A stretch of 64,000 nt of DNA, taken from NCBI RefSeq assembly GCF_017591425.1, contig NW_024466599.1, positions 21,614,001 to 21,678,000 of the forward strand. The letters run 5' to 3'. This document shows, one piece after another, positions 50,523 through 62,945 of this stretch. The stretch comes from Ochotona curzoniae (taxonomy: Eukaryota; Chordata; Mammalia; Lagomorpha; Ochotonidae). The notes under the pieces were generated by a model. It was not told the DNA's origin. It was given only the letters and a program-made list of their open reading frames with translations, and searched no databases. Position 1 is the stretch's first letter; every line of letters starts with the position of its first letter. Both the position numbers and the translations under genes were made by a program.

Positions 50523-53390
50523 CTTTGGGTGAGAGAAGGGATATTTTCAGGAGTGAGCCTTTGAGTTATTTGGCCATGAACCCTGCCAGGGTACTACGTC
50601 CATTTACAAGTGGGAGGGCTAAGACCCAGGTCCATGCTGTTCCTGCTGACCAGGCCAGTGAGTGGACAAGCCTGAGGCAGAACTCAGCATCCTTACCCCA
50701 GAGCAGCTTTTACTCTGCTATCCTGTGTGATGTGCTCCCAGGTACCTGGGAGGCTACAGGGACATTCGTGTGTTAACTGGACACTGACTGAGCCCTGTGC
50801 CAAGCACCTTCTGGAACACTGGCAATCCAAATGTAAACAAAACGTGATCTTTATCCTCTGGCGGCTCCTTATAAGGTTAGAAAGACGAAAGGCGTTGCAA
50901 CGACCAGAAAGCATTTAACAGAAACCATTCAAGTAAAAATGTGTACAAAGTCCTGTGAACATACAGAGGAGGAGCTTTGAATTGCATGGCAGTCTGAGTG
51001 ATTCTCTCATGCACGGCGACCTTTGAATTGCACCTTGAAGGAAGAGGAATTTTCCAGGGAGAGAACTGGGGGTTTCTTTACAACGTGCCTACAGGCAACT
51101 CGAATGGCCAGAGCACAGAGACCTGCTGACTGGACTGGAAAGGTCACAGATTCTGGAGAGAAAGTGGAGTGACTAAAATGTCTGGTGGCTGTATGTCGGA
51201 CACGAAATGGGGAGCCAAGGATTGGGAGCTTCAGAAGAGACAGCCAGAAAGGTGAGTTGGAAAGCCAGATTCTAAAGGGATTTACATCCTGCAAGCCAGC
51301 TGGGCCACTGCAGAGACAAGGTCAGATGAGATCTGTGTGCAGATGTGGGGAGCAAACTGGGAGCCAAGGAGAGAGGAAGAGTACAGATGGAAGTGAGCCT
51401 GCTAGGAAGCCACTGCCCTTGGCCATGGGAGAGATGATGGCAGAGAATCAGCAGTGAATGACATGGAAAGGAAAGAGATTTCGGCGCTTCCTTACAGACA
51501 GAATCAAAAGGTCCAAAGAACTGGATATGGGAGTAGTAGGGAGAAAAAGAAGAAAGAACAGTGAGGAAAGCAGTCACATGGCTTTGAAGTCCGCCTTCCA
51601 TGTTCATCAAGGGTTCTGATACTGAGCTCAAGCCTACAGGGCTATGCCTCCATTTATAGAGACTGATTATCCCACCCTTCTAGAGTTGGTTATAACCCAA
51701 CATAGATTTGACCTCACAGAACAAGCAGAGTGGTTGCCATACAGTAGGCACTGAATAAATGCTCATGGTCTAATTTCCCTAATGAGAGGTCTAGGAAGCC
51801 TGAGATTTTTCATTCAGGTCACTACAGGGAAGTCACCAAAGCTGTCAGCCAAAATACATACCGCATCCTGCACCTGTGAGCTGGCCGGGGTCTCAAAGCA
51901 CAATCCATGCTTACCAATTGTGGGGCTTGAAAAACCTCCTCGGCCTTAAGGTGGTGCCTTTCAAGCTCCTTTGCCAGAGTCTGTTTAGGTGGCACAGAAA
52001 ACCCCATGAGCTGCGTGTGTCACCTTTCTCACATCACAGCAGAAAAGGAGTCAGATAATCAAGAATGTGAGACGTGAGATACGAGACGTGAGATGAGCCC
52101 AAGCAAATCATTCATAAGAAAACAATATCAGCTTACAGTGGAGATTTTGGATCCTAGAAAAATGTAAGCAAACTCACAGTAACTTAGCAATTTTCTCAGG
52201 TTAAATTATAGTATGGGCAAATTATTTAGATTTCAAAAATTCTTAGAATATCTCTGATGAAATGTCATTTGGAGGGAATTGTGTATACCACTGTCCAGTA
52301 AAAGAGAAATGAATAATTTATATTGGAACTCATAGATGGAAATATACAAAATTGCCATTTTTTAGGGCAATTTTGGTTGAATATAGTCAGTTTTATATAG
52401 TTTAACCTAAATAAAAAGTGGCTAAATATAGACAACTTAATTTGTTTTTTTTCCTTACGATGACATAAACATTACTTCAATGTAGTTCTTGGAAAATAGC
52501 AACCCCACATATTTGATGTCCTTCACCATTCACAATAGAGTTAGACCCATAACAAATTAAATAAATAGTGACAAGGCTGAAAAAACAACCAGATATCATT
52601 CAGGAGCAAGTGATAGAAATAGCTCAAGAAAAATGCAGTAACATCTGGTAACAAACAGTTGAGAAACTGTAAGTTTACCAGCTCCATCGTGTGGGTCCAA
52701 GAACAGTGGAGTCAGTATAGCCCACCTCTGGAACATATTAGCATGTATGAACAACTCCTGCTGTGAGCTAATTTTAGTTCATGAAAATCAAACAGTACTT
52801 ACCCTTAATGACACAACATGGGATTCTAAGCAGCAGCCTTTAATTGTAAATAGAAAATGAAAGTCTAAAGGCTTCTGCTTCCTGTCTCCATTGGCAGCAA
52901 TACAAAGCTGGCCTTGCAAGTGGGAGCCAGCTCACAGTCCTGGAGGGTCCCACTGTTCACTGTCGGGAAGGAACCTGGCCAGCCTTCAGGAATCCTCATG
53001 CTAAGATGTGCCTGCCTCACTTGTGGAGTTGCTGATGATTTCTGCATGTTACAGAGTTATTGTAAGAAGCATAGGAAACCACACTTGGAGGATGCCTAGC
53101 AGGGTAGCCCGTAAACAGACAGTGTTTTACCTGTTACTCTGTAAATACTGGTCATCCATATGATGCACATGATTATTTTGGGTGGAAAGGGACATGCAGA
53201 GGCCTAGCACCTTCCAAAATAAGGATGTGTTCATACCCAAGGACAGGCTAGACTCAGGGAGGCCAGCTCATGGAGAGAAAGTGTGCTCATAACTCAAGCC
53301 TCAGTGGCCGAGAGGAAGCGCTGCTGATGGCCATGACCCCTCCTCTTCGCCTGCCTCAGTGTCAGTGGCACAAGAGTTACATAAATATAG
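50523..53390. other. Upstream of the CAPN13 start codon, mostly unassigned
   Basis: Contains an ancient repeat near 50775-50930 (gccctgtgccaagcacct type), a MIR tail at 51735-51770 (cagtaggcactgaataaatg) and a short duplication at 52066-52095. No exon or CpG island recognised. Any 5' non-coding exon here could not be told from background. Confidence 0.7.
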
Positions 53391-53653
53391 CTTACCAAAG
53401 TTGATATAATAAACAGAAAATCTGAATCATCCTATACCTAGCAAAGAAAGTGATTTTACTAATCAAAGGTTTTTACAAAAGGAATCCCCTAGGGTTATCT
53501 GGTTTCACTACTAAATGCATTATGCTCTCAAGCACAAAATAACTTATCTCATAGGACCTTCTTCAGAAAATAGAGAAATAGTCACTGCTGAAACTGTTTT
53601 ATCAGTTCAGCATTATAGTAACAGCAAAACCTCATAAAGAAATTCACCTATTG

Positions 53654-53655
<2 letters not shown>

Positions 53656-53691
<36 letters not shown>
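53656..53691. repeat. (GA)n microsatellite
   Basis: About 17 uninterrupted GA units within the L1 fragment. Confidence 0.97.
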
Positions 53692-53693
<2 letters not shown>

Positions 53694-55344
53694 CGATATC
53701 CTCCAATGAATAGGGATGCAAAGATACCTTGACAAAATGTCATTAAATCAAATCTAACAATGTAACAAACAATAGACGTATCATGGCAAAGTTGCTTGTT
53801 TCAGAATTGGAAGACTGGCTTACAAAGGCTACGAAGACATATATTTAGGATTTTTGATGAAACCACTTCAGAGCAAGCTGGAAAGAGTAGGTAATGCCTG
53901 TCAGCAGATGAAGGAAACCTGTAAAAAAAAAATCTATGGCTACTGACATGCTTAATGATGGAAAAGTGGATTTTGTTCTTTTGGTGATTAGAATGAAGGC
54001 AGTTGTTCTCATTGTCTCTACATTAACCACTGAATTAAAGGTTCATGCAATAGAAATGCAAGGCAAAAAGATCAGAAAGAAGTGGCTCCTATTTCAACAT
54101 TTGATGGTAGAAAGTCTACAAAATAGCTACCACAAATAATAATTAAACTTAATAAAGTTTAAACATAGATACAAGCTTAACATAAAAAGATTGTACTTTA
54201 TGTAATAGCAATAAACAGTAGGAAACCAACAGGAAAATAGTAGCACCTAGAAAAAAACTTGGGAGCATAAGTAACAGAACTGTGAAACACTGCTTAAAGA
54301 AACTGAAGAACATCTAGATAAACAGAGAAGCATCAGGTTCCTAGACTGAAAGGCTCAATATTGGCAAGATAGTAATTCTCTCAAAAGGTGTTTACCCAGA
54401 GAATTTCAGCAACACAATACTAACTAAAACTCTAGTGTATTTTTCATTAGTAATCAACAAGTTGATAGCATAATTAATATCTAATTGCAAAGGACCTAAA
54501 CTAGACAAAAAATTTCAAAATAAAAATATTAGAAGAATCAATGAATTGGGCTTCAATACATGATATAAATCTACAATAAAAGCAATTGGGGAGGGAGTAA
54601 GGGAAATCCCAGGACCTTTGGAACTGTGTCATAAAATGATAATAATAAAAGAAGTAACATTAAAAATAAAAGGAAAAAAATCACTACAAAGTATCAGAGA
54701 ACCTAAAGTTGAAGAGATTGACTATACTCAACATTTGTGAGAAAATAAAATAATCAGAACTTTCCTAATATGATAGATACATAAAATGGTTCAAACACAT
54801 CAGACAATGGTGTGACAATAAGTTTTCCTAAACTTTTTCTGAAAAAGTTTCTTAAACACTTGCTAAAGCTTAAACACACATTGCCCATATTCCAGCCATT
54901 CCCATTCTGTGAATTCAGCAAGAGAAATCAAAGCATTAAGTTCCTGCAAAGATTTGCAGGCAAAAATTCAAAGCAGGCTCATGATTAATAGTGAAAATTG
55001 CAAACAATCCAAAGACTATCTAAAAATGGGTGGATGCACAAAAATGTGGCATAACATAACCATAAAATAAAGTCCTACTCAGCAAAAAAAGCAATGCATT
55101 ATTTATGCAGGCAACACGAATATATCTCAAAAAATAAACTGAGAGAATCCAACCAACATGTGGCATTCATCACAAGGTCCCATTATACAAAATCCTAGAA
55201 GTGTAAACTTCCAACACACCATGACAAAAATTCAGTAGTTTTTTACAAATGGAAATGGAGGGAGGAAGAATGAACAAGTTATCAGAAAACTTGGGGTGAA
55301 TACTTACTATTTGCATAGAAATACTTACTGTTGGAGTTTGAGGA

Positions 55345-55387
55345 TGTTTCACATGTATATATATGTATGTGTATGTGTGTGTGTGTT
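55345..55387. repeat. TA/TG-rich microsatellite
   Basis: tatatatatgtatgtgtatg followed by a short TG run at the L1 3' end. Confidence 0.85.
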
Positions 55388-55599
55388 CCATGTAGATGTC
55401 AATACTCATCAAAGTTTACACTTTAACTATGTCTAGTTATTGCATGTCAATTACAATTAAAGTTGTTGAAAACTTAAATACACAACTTAGTGGTCAGGAA
55501 GTTTAGTTTTCTTTAAGCCCAGGTAGGAGTTAATAAGTAGCTAGATTTCACTCCCTTCCTCTTCTGTGCAATTAGTCATCTCCTGTCCTCTGGTGTTTA

Positions 55600-56170
55600 A
55601 TACATTCTCCTCTGTTTTACTAGGGGAAAATGCTGTTAATGTTCTAGGGCACACCTGCTGATAAACAGATGTACTTTAGGTCATATTTCCAGAAGTAGAA
55701 TTTCCAGATGTACAGTACATACATACCTTGCCTCCCACCTGCCAAATATAATTTTACAGGCTGTGCCAGTTTACAGTTTCAGCAGAGATGTAAGAACTCC
55801 CATTACAGTATATTCTCACTCACTGTTGGTATTGGCAAGTGCCTTATTTGTATCCATCTAAAGAGCAGAAAGGGCAACTCCTTGTGGTCTTAATTTGTTT
55901 CCCTGATTACTGTGGAGATTGAGTATCTTTCAACATCTTTCTCCCTCGTTCACTGTTCCGTCTCTGGAGAAATGAGCACGTACATCGTATGCCCATTTGT
56001 CCACTGCGTTGTCTTTTATTTATTGATTTTGTAAGAATTCTTCCCCTACTCTAGACTCTTGCCTTTGTGTTGGTTGTTTTATCAATAGCTTCTCCCACAC
56101 CAGTTTATCTCCTTTATTTTTACTGCGTCTATTGATGAACAGATATGCTCCAATTCACATGGACATAAAT
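55600..56170 (-). mobile_element. Old L1 LINE fragment, minus orientation
   Basis: ctgtgccagtttacagtttc, tttccctgattactgtggag, gcccatttgtccactgcgtt and tgattttgtaagaattcttc are the reverse of the L1 ORF2 3' half. Inactive. Confidence 0.8.
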
Positions 56171-56224
56171 ATATTGCAGATACCGAACTCGTAAGTTTAA
56201 CTTGCATAACCTGAGCCAAATGTT

Positions 56225-56485
56225 CATTTTAAATTTTATTAGATATTTGTTTGTGAGTGTGAGTATTCCAATCTGCTGGCTCACTAGTCCAGTGAAATGT
56301 CAACCATGGATGACTACTTTGGCCAAAAGTGGAAGCCAGGACCACAGCCCAGGTTTCCCAGAATGCAGCCAGGAATGCACTGACTTGGCTATTCCCACTA
56401 TTTCCCAGGGTTTGCATTAGCAGGAAGCTGGAGACCGTATTAAACCCAGGTACACCTGCAAGCATCTTAACTGCTGGGCTAAATG
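56225..56485 (-). mobile_element. Old C-type SINE, minus orientation
   Basis: ccaatctgctggctcactag, tagcaggaagctggagaccg and cttaactgctgggctaaatg give the reverse SINE order. Diverged. Confidence 0.7.
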
Positions 56486-56489
56486 TGCA

Positions 56490-59030
56490 CATGTTTATAT
56501 ATTTACTTATAGGAATCTAATGGAAGAAACTTTATGAGAGGTTCTGTTTTTAAATAAAATACTTGCTTGTGATTCACAGACTTTTTTTTCTAAAACACTA
56601 ACCTAAAATTCTTTACAGTTCTAAAACAATGTTTTTAAGAACCATGGTATTCATAGCCAAATTCTGTAAGATATTTCCAAACAGACAGTTCAAGTGTTTT
56701 CTAGAAATAATGCTGTTATTTCTAAAAATAATTAATAAGCTCATGAAAGCTATGTATTTAATTTTGTCTTCACTTTTCTTCCTCACTTCCATCCCTAAAT
56801 ATAGTCCCTACTTTGGAAAAAGACAAAAATACATAAAACATTTGCTTTTCAAAACTTTTTAAAAATAAAGCTTTGTGAAAAGATGTGTGTAGCCATACAA
56901 TACACAGACACTTCTTTTTTGTGTGTTTGTTTTTTAAATTTTAGCTCCCATATCCCCAACCTGTAAGGCAGTGAAAAAAAATTGAGTGAATGAGTTGTAT
57001 AATGAGTAGTGCAACAGTGTACTATAGCATAATTCATGCTAGTACAGTGAATATGACTTTCTATTTTACTTGGAGACTATTGATTAATGATTCTAGAGTG
57101 TCCTAGAATCATTATGCTCGAACAGTCCCCTAGTTCCATTCCTTGCCCCATCCTATTTAACACTTTATCTTAATTTTGAAAGATGATGAAGCAGAAATGA
57201 AGACCCTTTTCATTACTTTCATCATTCTGAATAACCGGAATAAAGGAAGACCCACTAGCCAACAGACAGCAAAATTAAGATTCTAAAGCCAAGAAGCCAG
57301 AATTTCACTAAGGAAACTGCAATCCTGTCTTTACATTTGAATGCTAACCATGCAAGTCTGTAGTGAGTGGGGTCCGCCTTGGCTAAATGACATTTCAAAA
57401 ATATTCCAGATGCCTTGCTTCACTTCCTATTGAAAAGAAGGCAAAGAAAGATCCGATATGATCCAAGCAGTTTTAATATCAGTAAGACATTGCTGTAGAT
57501 GGTTAGGTCCAGTCCCACATTCAGCTGTTCTTGAATCACAGCGGAGGGTCTTCTGTGCTTAGTTCTGGGGGCCTCACTCTACGAGGCACATGGACACTCA
57601 GTGGTGACCTAAGAAGGGAACTGAAGTATCTGGCCACCGAGGCAAGCATGTTGCTATGAGCAGCGTCTCTTGGTAGGTATTCACATCTGTCTGGAAGAGG
57701 TGGCGACTTTCTATAACTGGCCAAATGTGGTGTACAGGTTGGGAGCTGTCCAGCTAAGTAGGCCAGGACTTCCTTTCAGGAAAACAGAATTGGCACTATA
57801 GAGATGTTTACCAGGCAGTAGGTGGAAGGGCTGACAGTAACCTTCAAACTCCACCCCTGCTTTTCTTCCAGAATAATCCTGGCCAGAAATGGCTGGGATT
57901 TAACCAGGTATGTCTCCAAACCTGGGTCCCCAATGCTTTCTGTCTCTAATTCCTACGGTTACATTACTGTGAAGAAAACCAGACTCTACCCTGTACCTGT
58001 ACGAAAAGAGAGAAACAACAACAACAAAAGAGGCAGTGTGGGATGGCAATCAAGAGGATGGGGCCCCAGCCAGAAACTTTGGCTTGAATTCAGTTGTCAC
58101 TTGCTAACTGAAAGAGGTCGGGGAAGATGTAATAAACACCCAGGAGCCTCCTTTCCTGACACAGAAAGTGAGTGATAGTGGAAAGAATCAACCCAGCCTC
58201 ACAGCACAGGGTGGGCATTTGGAAAGAATACTCTGTCAAGTTTGGAAAAGCTGTTTCCCATCACCCCAGTAGAAACTCCTCCAGTTCTGGCCCACACTTG
58301 AGCCCTGTGACTGGTATTGTAGCAGGTGGCAAGCACCCCAAGCGCAGGTTCAACATGCCCTCCATTTCTAAACTCAGGTCTCCCCAAGTTTCCCAGAATT
58401 GTGTTCTTGCCACATGCTGAAGCCCTTCCTTGGCCTCCAGGCCCAGTGTGTACTGAGTGCTCAGCCTCCTTGGGTACTGAGCTATACTCTTTCATGGCCT
58501 ACAGCTGGGCCAGGAGCATGGACTCTCTGCTCCTGCCAGCCCTATCCTGCCCTGTCTTCTTGGTCAGTGAGTTTCTGAACCCAGTCTCATGCTCAGTGAA
58601 AAGGACCTGAAAGCAAAGGAAGTGATCTATGTGGTTCAAGGGTAGAAATAGTCCTAATGTGGTCTGGGGGGCCGGGGCATGGGGGGAGATTGAAGGGTGG
58701 GTGTAATTTTAGTTAAGGATTTTGTGAAAGAACTTTCTGTGAGTGTAGGAATGTCCTCCTATACCTACACTGTCATAATCAGTAGTCTCTGGCCACAGGT
58801 GACTACTGATTCTTGACATACTCCTTGTGACTAAGGACTTTAATTTTAATTTTTATTCCATTTTGATTAATGACGATATCTAATGCAGCCAATGGCTACC
58901 TCATTGGACAATGTAGATGACGAAGCTGCTGATGGCATGAACTACCAGGAATAAGAGCATCTTTCAGTGGAAATGGTCATGTAGAAGAGGCTGACTGTCA
59001 AAAGTGGCACAAGACAGTCTTCCAGTTGGG
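56490..59030. other. Upstream intergenic or 5' intron sequence, unassigned
   Basis: No transposon or gene is recognised. It holds a perfect inverted repeat (57085-57114) and a 62-codon minus-strand frame at 57536-57724 with an unusually protein-like composition, both treated as observations only. Confidence 0.6.
57085..57114. repeat. Perfect inverted repeat, 12-bp stem, 6-nt loop
   Basis: taatgattctag and ctagaatcatta are exact reverse complements around agtgtc. Confidence 0.95.
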
Positions 59031-59700
59031 CTGACCTGGGCAGCTTTGACTCGCCGCACTCCTGCCGCACGCTGCTTTTCTTTAGCCTCACATTTCATTT
59101 CCTGTCTGTGATGTGACCCTGGGGCCTCACACAGATAGGTACAGGGGCTGTCCTGCCTGCCCTGCTTGTAGGATGCACCCAGCCCAACCCTGGCCAATGG
59201 GTAATTCCATTTGCATTTTGCTTTCAATCAGCTAAGAGACAGGAAGCAGTGTTCAATTGTTCCCTGCCCAGGCATGACGCACACAACCCTCTCCCGGCTG
59301 ATGTTTTTCAGAACAATGGACATAAATCCAATGTAATGTAGCAAAACGCGACAAGGGACGGTTTCCCCTTAACAAATACTCACTTGAAATGGTTCCCGCA
59401 CCCTGCATGAGGGGCGATCCATTTCCCACAACAGTGTTCTAGCAAAACCTATGACTAATTCCACAGCTAAATGGGAACTAACAGAGCTTGAAGATCTAGG
59501 GCTGGCACCCACTGTGCTGACAAGGAGTGTGGGGGAGGGGTCTGCACACTTGTGCGCATACATGTTTAATTACACTGGTTAACATGTGGGGAACCGTTTG
59601 TCTGCTCGAGTGGAGAAAACAAGGCGATTAACTGCTCTTTTGTGGGAAGAAATTTGAGCAAACCACTTTCACCTCAGTAGACCTCAGGGCTTTTGGGGAA
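59030..59700. promoter_or_regulatory. Candidate regulatory element upstream of CAPN13
   Basis: Unusually many CpGs survive for this locus (gactcgccgcac, ccgcacgctg, aaacgcgacaagggacggt, ccgcaccctgca, gtgcgcatac, ctgctcgagtgg) among AT-rich motifs such as gtttaattacactggttaac. It is not a repeat. It could be an enhancer or lie near an unlocated 5' exon; this is inference. Confidence 0.35.
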
Positions 59701-59835
59701 GAAAAGGCAGGAAAGACAAAGAAGGAGAAATGGATGCGGGGGAGAGGAAGGGACCGAGGCAAGGGACAAAGAGCATTTTGTCTGCGGACAAACTGATCAC
59801 AAGTTGGGAGAAGATAGGTCTGTTTTGCAAAAGAC

Positions 59836-60170
59836 CTGTTTATTTATTTGAAACAGTTACAAAGAGAGGGGAGAAAGAAAGAGCTACAAAGGTAGAGGAG
59901 AAAGAGAGAGGAAGATCTTTGATCCACTGATTCACTCCCCAGTGGCCACAACGCCTGGGGCTAGGCAAAGAAAAAGCCAGGAGCGTTTTTCAGGATCTCT
60001 CCCATGGGCAATAAGGGCCTGAACACTTGAACTATATTCTTCTGTTTTCCAGGGCCATGAACAAGGAACTGAGCTGAAAGTGGAGCATCCGGGACTCAAA
60101 GCGGCACCCATATGGGATACTGAAGCTGCAGGTGGGAGCTCTATCCACTATGCCACTACACCAGCCCCCA
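59836..60170 (-). mobile_element. Lagomorph C-type SINE, minus orientation
   Basis: gtttatttatttgaaacagt, GA-rich run, gatccactgattcactcccc and, at the end, atgccactacaccagccccc. Confidence 0.9.
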
Positions 60171-60209
60171 CAGGCCTAATTTCTAAGGACAGTTTAAGAA
60201 TAAACATAA

Positions 60210-60516
60210 GTGGTCCCTGTGCGGTAGCCTAGTGGCTAAAGTCATTGCCTCACAAGTGCTGGGATCCCATATGGGTGCCAGCTCTAATCCCAGCAGCCCC
60301 ACTTCCCATCCAGCTCCCTGATTGTGGCCTGGGAAAGCAGTTGAGGATGGCCCAAAGCTTTGGGACCCTGCACCCGTGTGGGAGATCCAGAAGAGGCTCT
60401 AAGCTCCTAGCTTTGCATTGGTACAGCTCTGACAGCTTGGGGAATGAATCAACAGATGGAAAATCTTCCTCTCTGTATATCTGCCTTTCCAATAAAAACA
60501 AAATAAATCTTTTTTA
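60210..60516 (+). mobile_element. Young lagomorph C-type SINE, plus orientation
   Basis: ggtccctgtgcggtagccta, ctgggatcccatatgggtgc, cccatccagctccctgattg and the tail tctgcctttccaataaaaac. Only about 40 nt from an inverted copy. Confidence 0.93.
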
Positions 60517-61454
60517 AAAACCCGTGTCACATTTCACAGGTGAAACTTAACTCCATCTACTCTTCAGAATCACTTCAGCACATCCCCATGCCTTTGTGTC
60601 CTGAGACCCTACAAATGGGGCTCATGGCCCCTGAGAAAAGCAGCCTTAGCGCAAAACTACACACAGCTCAGTTTGCAGAAGGCTGCAGAATGAACACAAG
60701 TTGGGGCCGTGCTTGGAGTAGACTCAAGGCTAGTGATGTGGCCAACAAGCGGAGTATACCACTGCCCCCGCCAAGAGACATCTTCGTCCCTGCTTCACTG
60801 GGGCTCAGCAGGTGCTCCTCATCCTTTGAGATATGTAGCGGGAGAGGAGAATGAAGCCTCCATGTGGCCTCCAATGCACAAAGCTGTGACGCTCCCTAGG
60901 CTTAGGGCAGGTGCCAAGGAGGCAAGTGCTCAGATTAGAATCCTCCATCACCTGCCTGTGGTTGGGTTCAGCTGGAGACTGTCTGCTCAGGGAGTGGCAG
61001 CTTGGCAGGAGATGCGCAAAAGGCAGATGCTACTTATGGGGTTTCTACAGTCAGAACACCGCCTCCTCCACTCCTCGCTCAGAGGATCCACAGCTTCAGG
61101 GAACACTTAGGCCACTGTGTACCTTCCTGGAAGCCCTGTGGGTGACAGCAAACACTTGCCTGGCATGAGAGAGCTGTGCTATTACTCTAAAGTCGCTCCC
61201 TCCTCTAGCCTCAGTCTCCCCATCTGGGATGATAAGAGGCTGGACTGACTTCTCCTCAGTGTCCTCTCAACTGTAACCTACCGTGTTTCTAGAACTGAGA
61301 CAATGGGACAGATGATACTGTTGGGCAGACAATGAAACAGGAACCTACTAAGTGTTTTATTCCTCTTAGTGACATTTAGGGTGATTCTCCCTAACCCTCT
61401 CCAAGTCTTTAAAATGTGTTGCTCAGTTAGGCCAAAGACCTGAAAAGATCCCCA
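60517..61454. other. Intergenic, mostly unassigned
   Basis: A MIR-like segment may lie at about 61130-61290 (acacttgcctggcatgagag, cctctagcctcagtctcccc). Otherwise nothing recognised. Confidence 0.6.
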
Positions 61455-61745
61455 GTAGACGTTCTGCTATAGTCTGTGGACACGGCACAGTGCTCTTCCT
61501 GGATCCCAGAGATCTCACGTGGACTGCCCACCAAAATCCATGGACACAGCCAGTACAGCACTGTTTCTGGGCATTATGGGTCTCTAGTATTCTGTCCCCC
61601 ATAGTCTATGCATGTGGCAGACCACACTGCAGGTTCTGTGGCTTTCAAGTAGTCTGCCTATTGTGGCCTACAGATACAGTAAAACAACGTCTGGATTCTG
61701 CAATTACACATGTCTCAGAAATATTGTAACAGTTGATGTGGCCTT
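61455..61745. repeat. Degenerate tandem repeat, ~60-68 nt period, about 4 copies
   Basis: Each unit repeats the order 'agtctgtggacacggcacag - ctgg - cat/cacgtg - agtctgcc'. Unit anchors fall near 61463, 61523, 61591 and 61653. Copies are diverged, so an old minisatellite. Confidence 0.7.
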
Positions 61746-62702
61746 GGGTTTCTGGACATGAAGGGGTATGCTGTCCATTTAGCAGGTTCAGTTGAGGAGT
61801 TGGGCTCCACCATGTAGCAAGTTAAAGATTCTGGGACACACAGGTCCCTTAGTTAGACAAACAGACCCCATTCAGGACACAGGTTCCAAGTTGACCTCTT
61901 CCCAAAGGCCTGAGCAAGAGAGAACAGGCTTTTTTTTTTAAGTTCTTTAGAAGCTGAGGGCTCGTTTAGATAATCCATTTATTCATAAAAGATTTACACT
62001 TGGCCTATTGTCTTGGGTTTCAAATCACATGAGACAAAGGAAATCAGAAAATGGATGGGAGAAAGGCAGAGTGGGAGGGAGAGGCTCAATCAGGAAGGGC
62101 TGAGAGACACAAGAAGACAGGAGCAGCCATGGTGGAAATGGAGACTGAGGAAGAGAGTGAGGGAGAAGCCAAGAGGCAGAGGTGGACAAGATCTGCCAAG
62201 GAGACCCCTTCTCATGCACTTCCAGCACCCCATGGGGCCACACTGCTGTGCTTGCTTGCTACACAACATGACTGCCCAGTACACAGCTGGGAGACAGAGA
62301 TGCAATTGCTGTAACTTTTAGATGCAGCCCTCAGAACACTCTCACCCCACATCACTGCCTCTGGCCGCAGCACAGGGGAGAGCACTTGGACCTCTTGGGC
62401 CAGTTACCTTGGCATTCTGCTCTGTGCCTGGCTGCCGTGGGCATCACAGGCTGGTGCAGGTCACCGAGGCAATGGATCCAACCCTGATGTGCCAGAGGTG
62501 GGGAGATGGACCCAGTAATGCCAGCAGCCTAGTTAAAGAAGCCATTCCCTCTCCTAACCAAAAGCCTGGGGACATGTAACAGTGCATTCCAAATCAACTT
62601 CCTTGCACTGAATTTTTCTGAAAGGTTCTAGCTGAAGTGTAGGATCATACATCTGGGGGCAGAAATAGGAAGACTAGGAAGCAGAAACCTTTCAAAAATA
62701 AG
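61746..62702. other. Intergenic, unassigned
   Basis: Includes a purine-rich stretch at 62035-62200. No gene or transposon recognised. Confidence 0.6.
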
Positions 62703-62945
62703 AGTTGGAGGCAGGTACTTGACCTGGGATTTAAGCTGCCTGTTGGGATGCCTGTATCTTATGCATCCCATATTGGGGTGCCTGGGCTCAAGTTCTGGGT
62801 GTGCTCCAGACTGCAGCTTCCTGCAAAGTGCACCCCCAAGACGTTGGGTCCCTACCATCCACATGGGAGACCTGGACTGAATTCCTGGCTCACTGCTTTA
62901 GTCTGGTCCACCAGACATTGAGGATTCTCTCCATCTCAAATGGAA
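62703..62945 (+). mobile_element. C-type SINE, older copy
   Basis: gggatttaagctgcctgttg, gatgcctgtatcttatgcat, ctgcagcttcctgcaaagtg and tccacatgggagacctggac. Confidence 0.8.

Larger units (their letters stand above)
53395..55480 (+). mobile_element. Old L1 LINE, ORF2 to 3' region
   Basis: Follows the order of ancient L1 ORF2: ccaatgaatagggatgcaaa, cattaaatcaaatctaacaa, ctactcagcaaaaaaagcaa and ctcaaaaaataaactgagag near the 3' end. Inactive; interrupted by a GA microsatellite. Confidence 0.8.

Noticed and set aside
46647..53691. Regular short repeats that might suggest an array such as CRISPR
   Set aside because: They are simple CA and GA microsatellites and two-copy duplications without spacers, in a mammalian genome.
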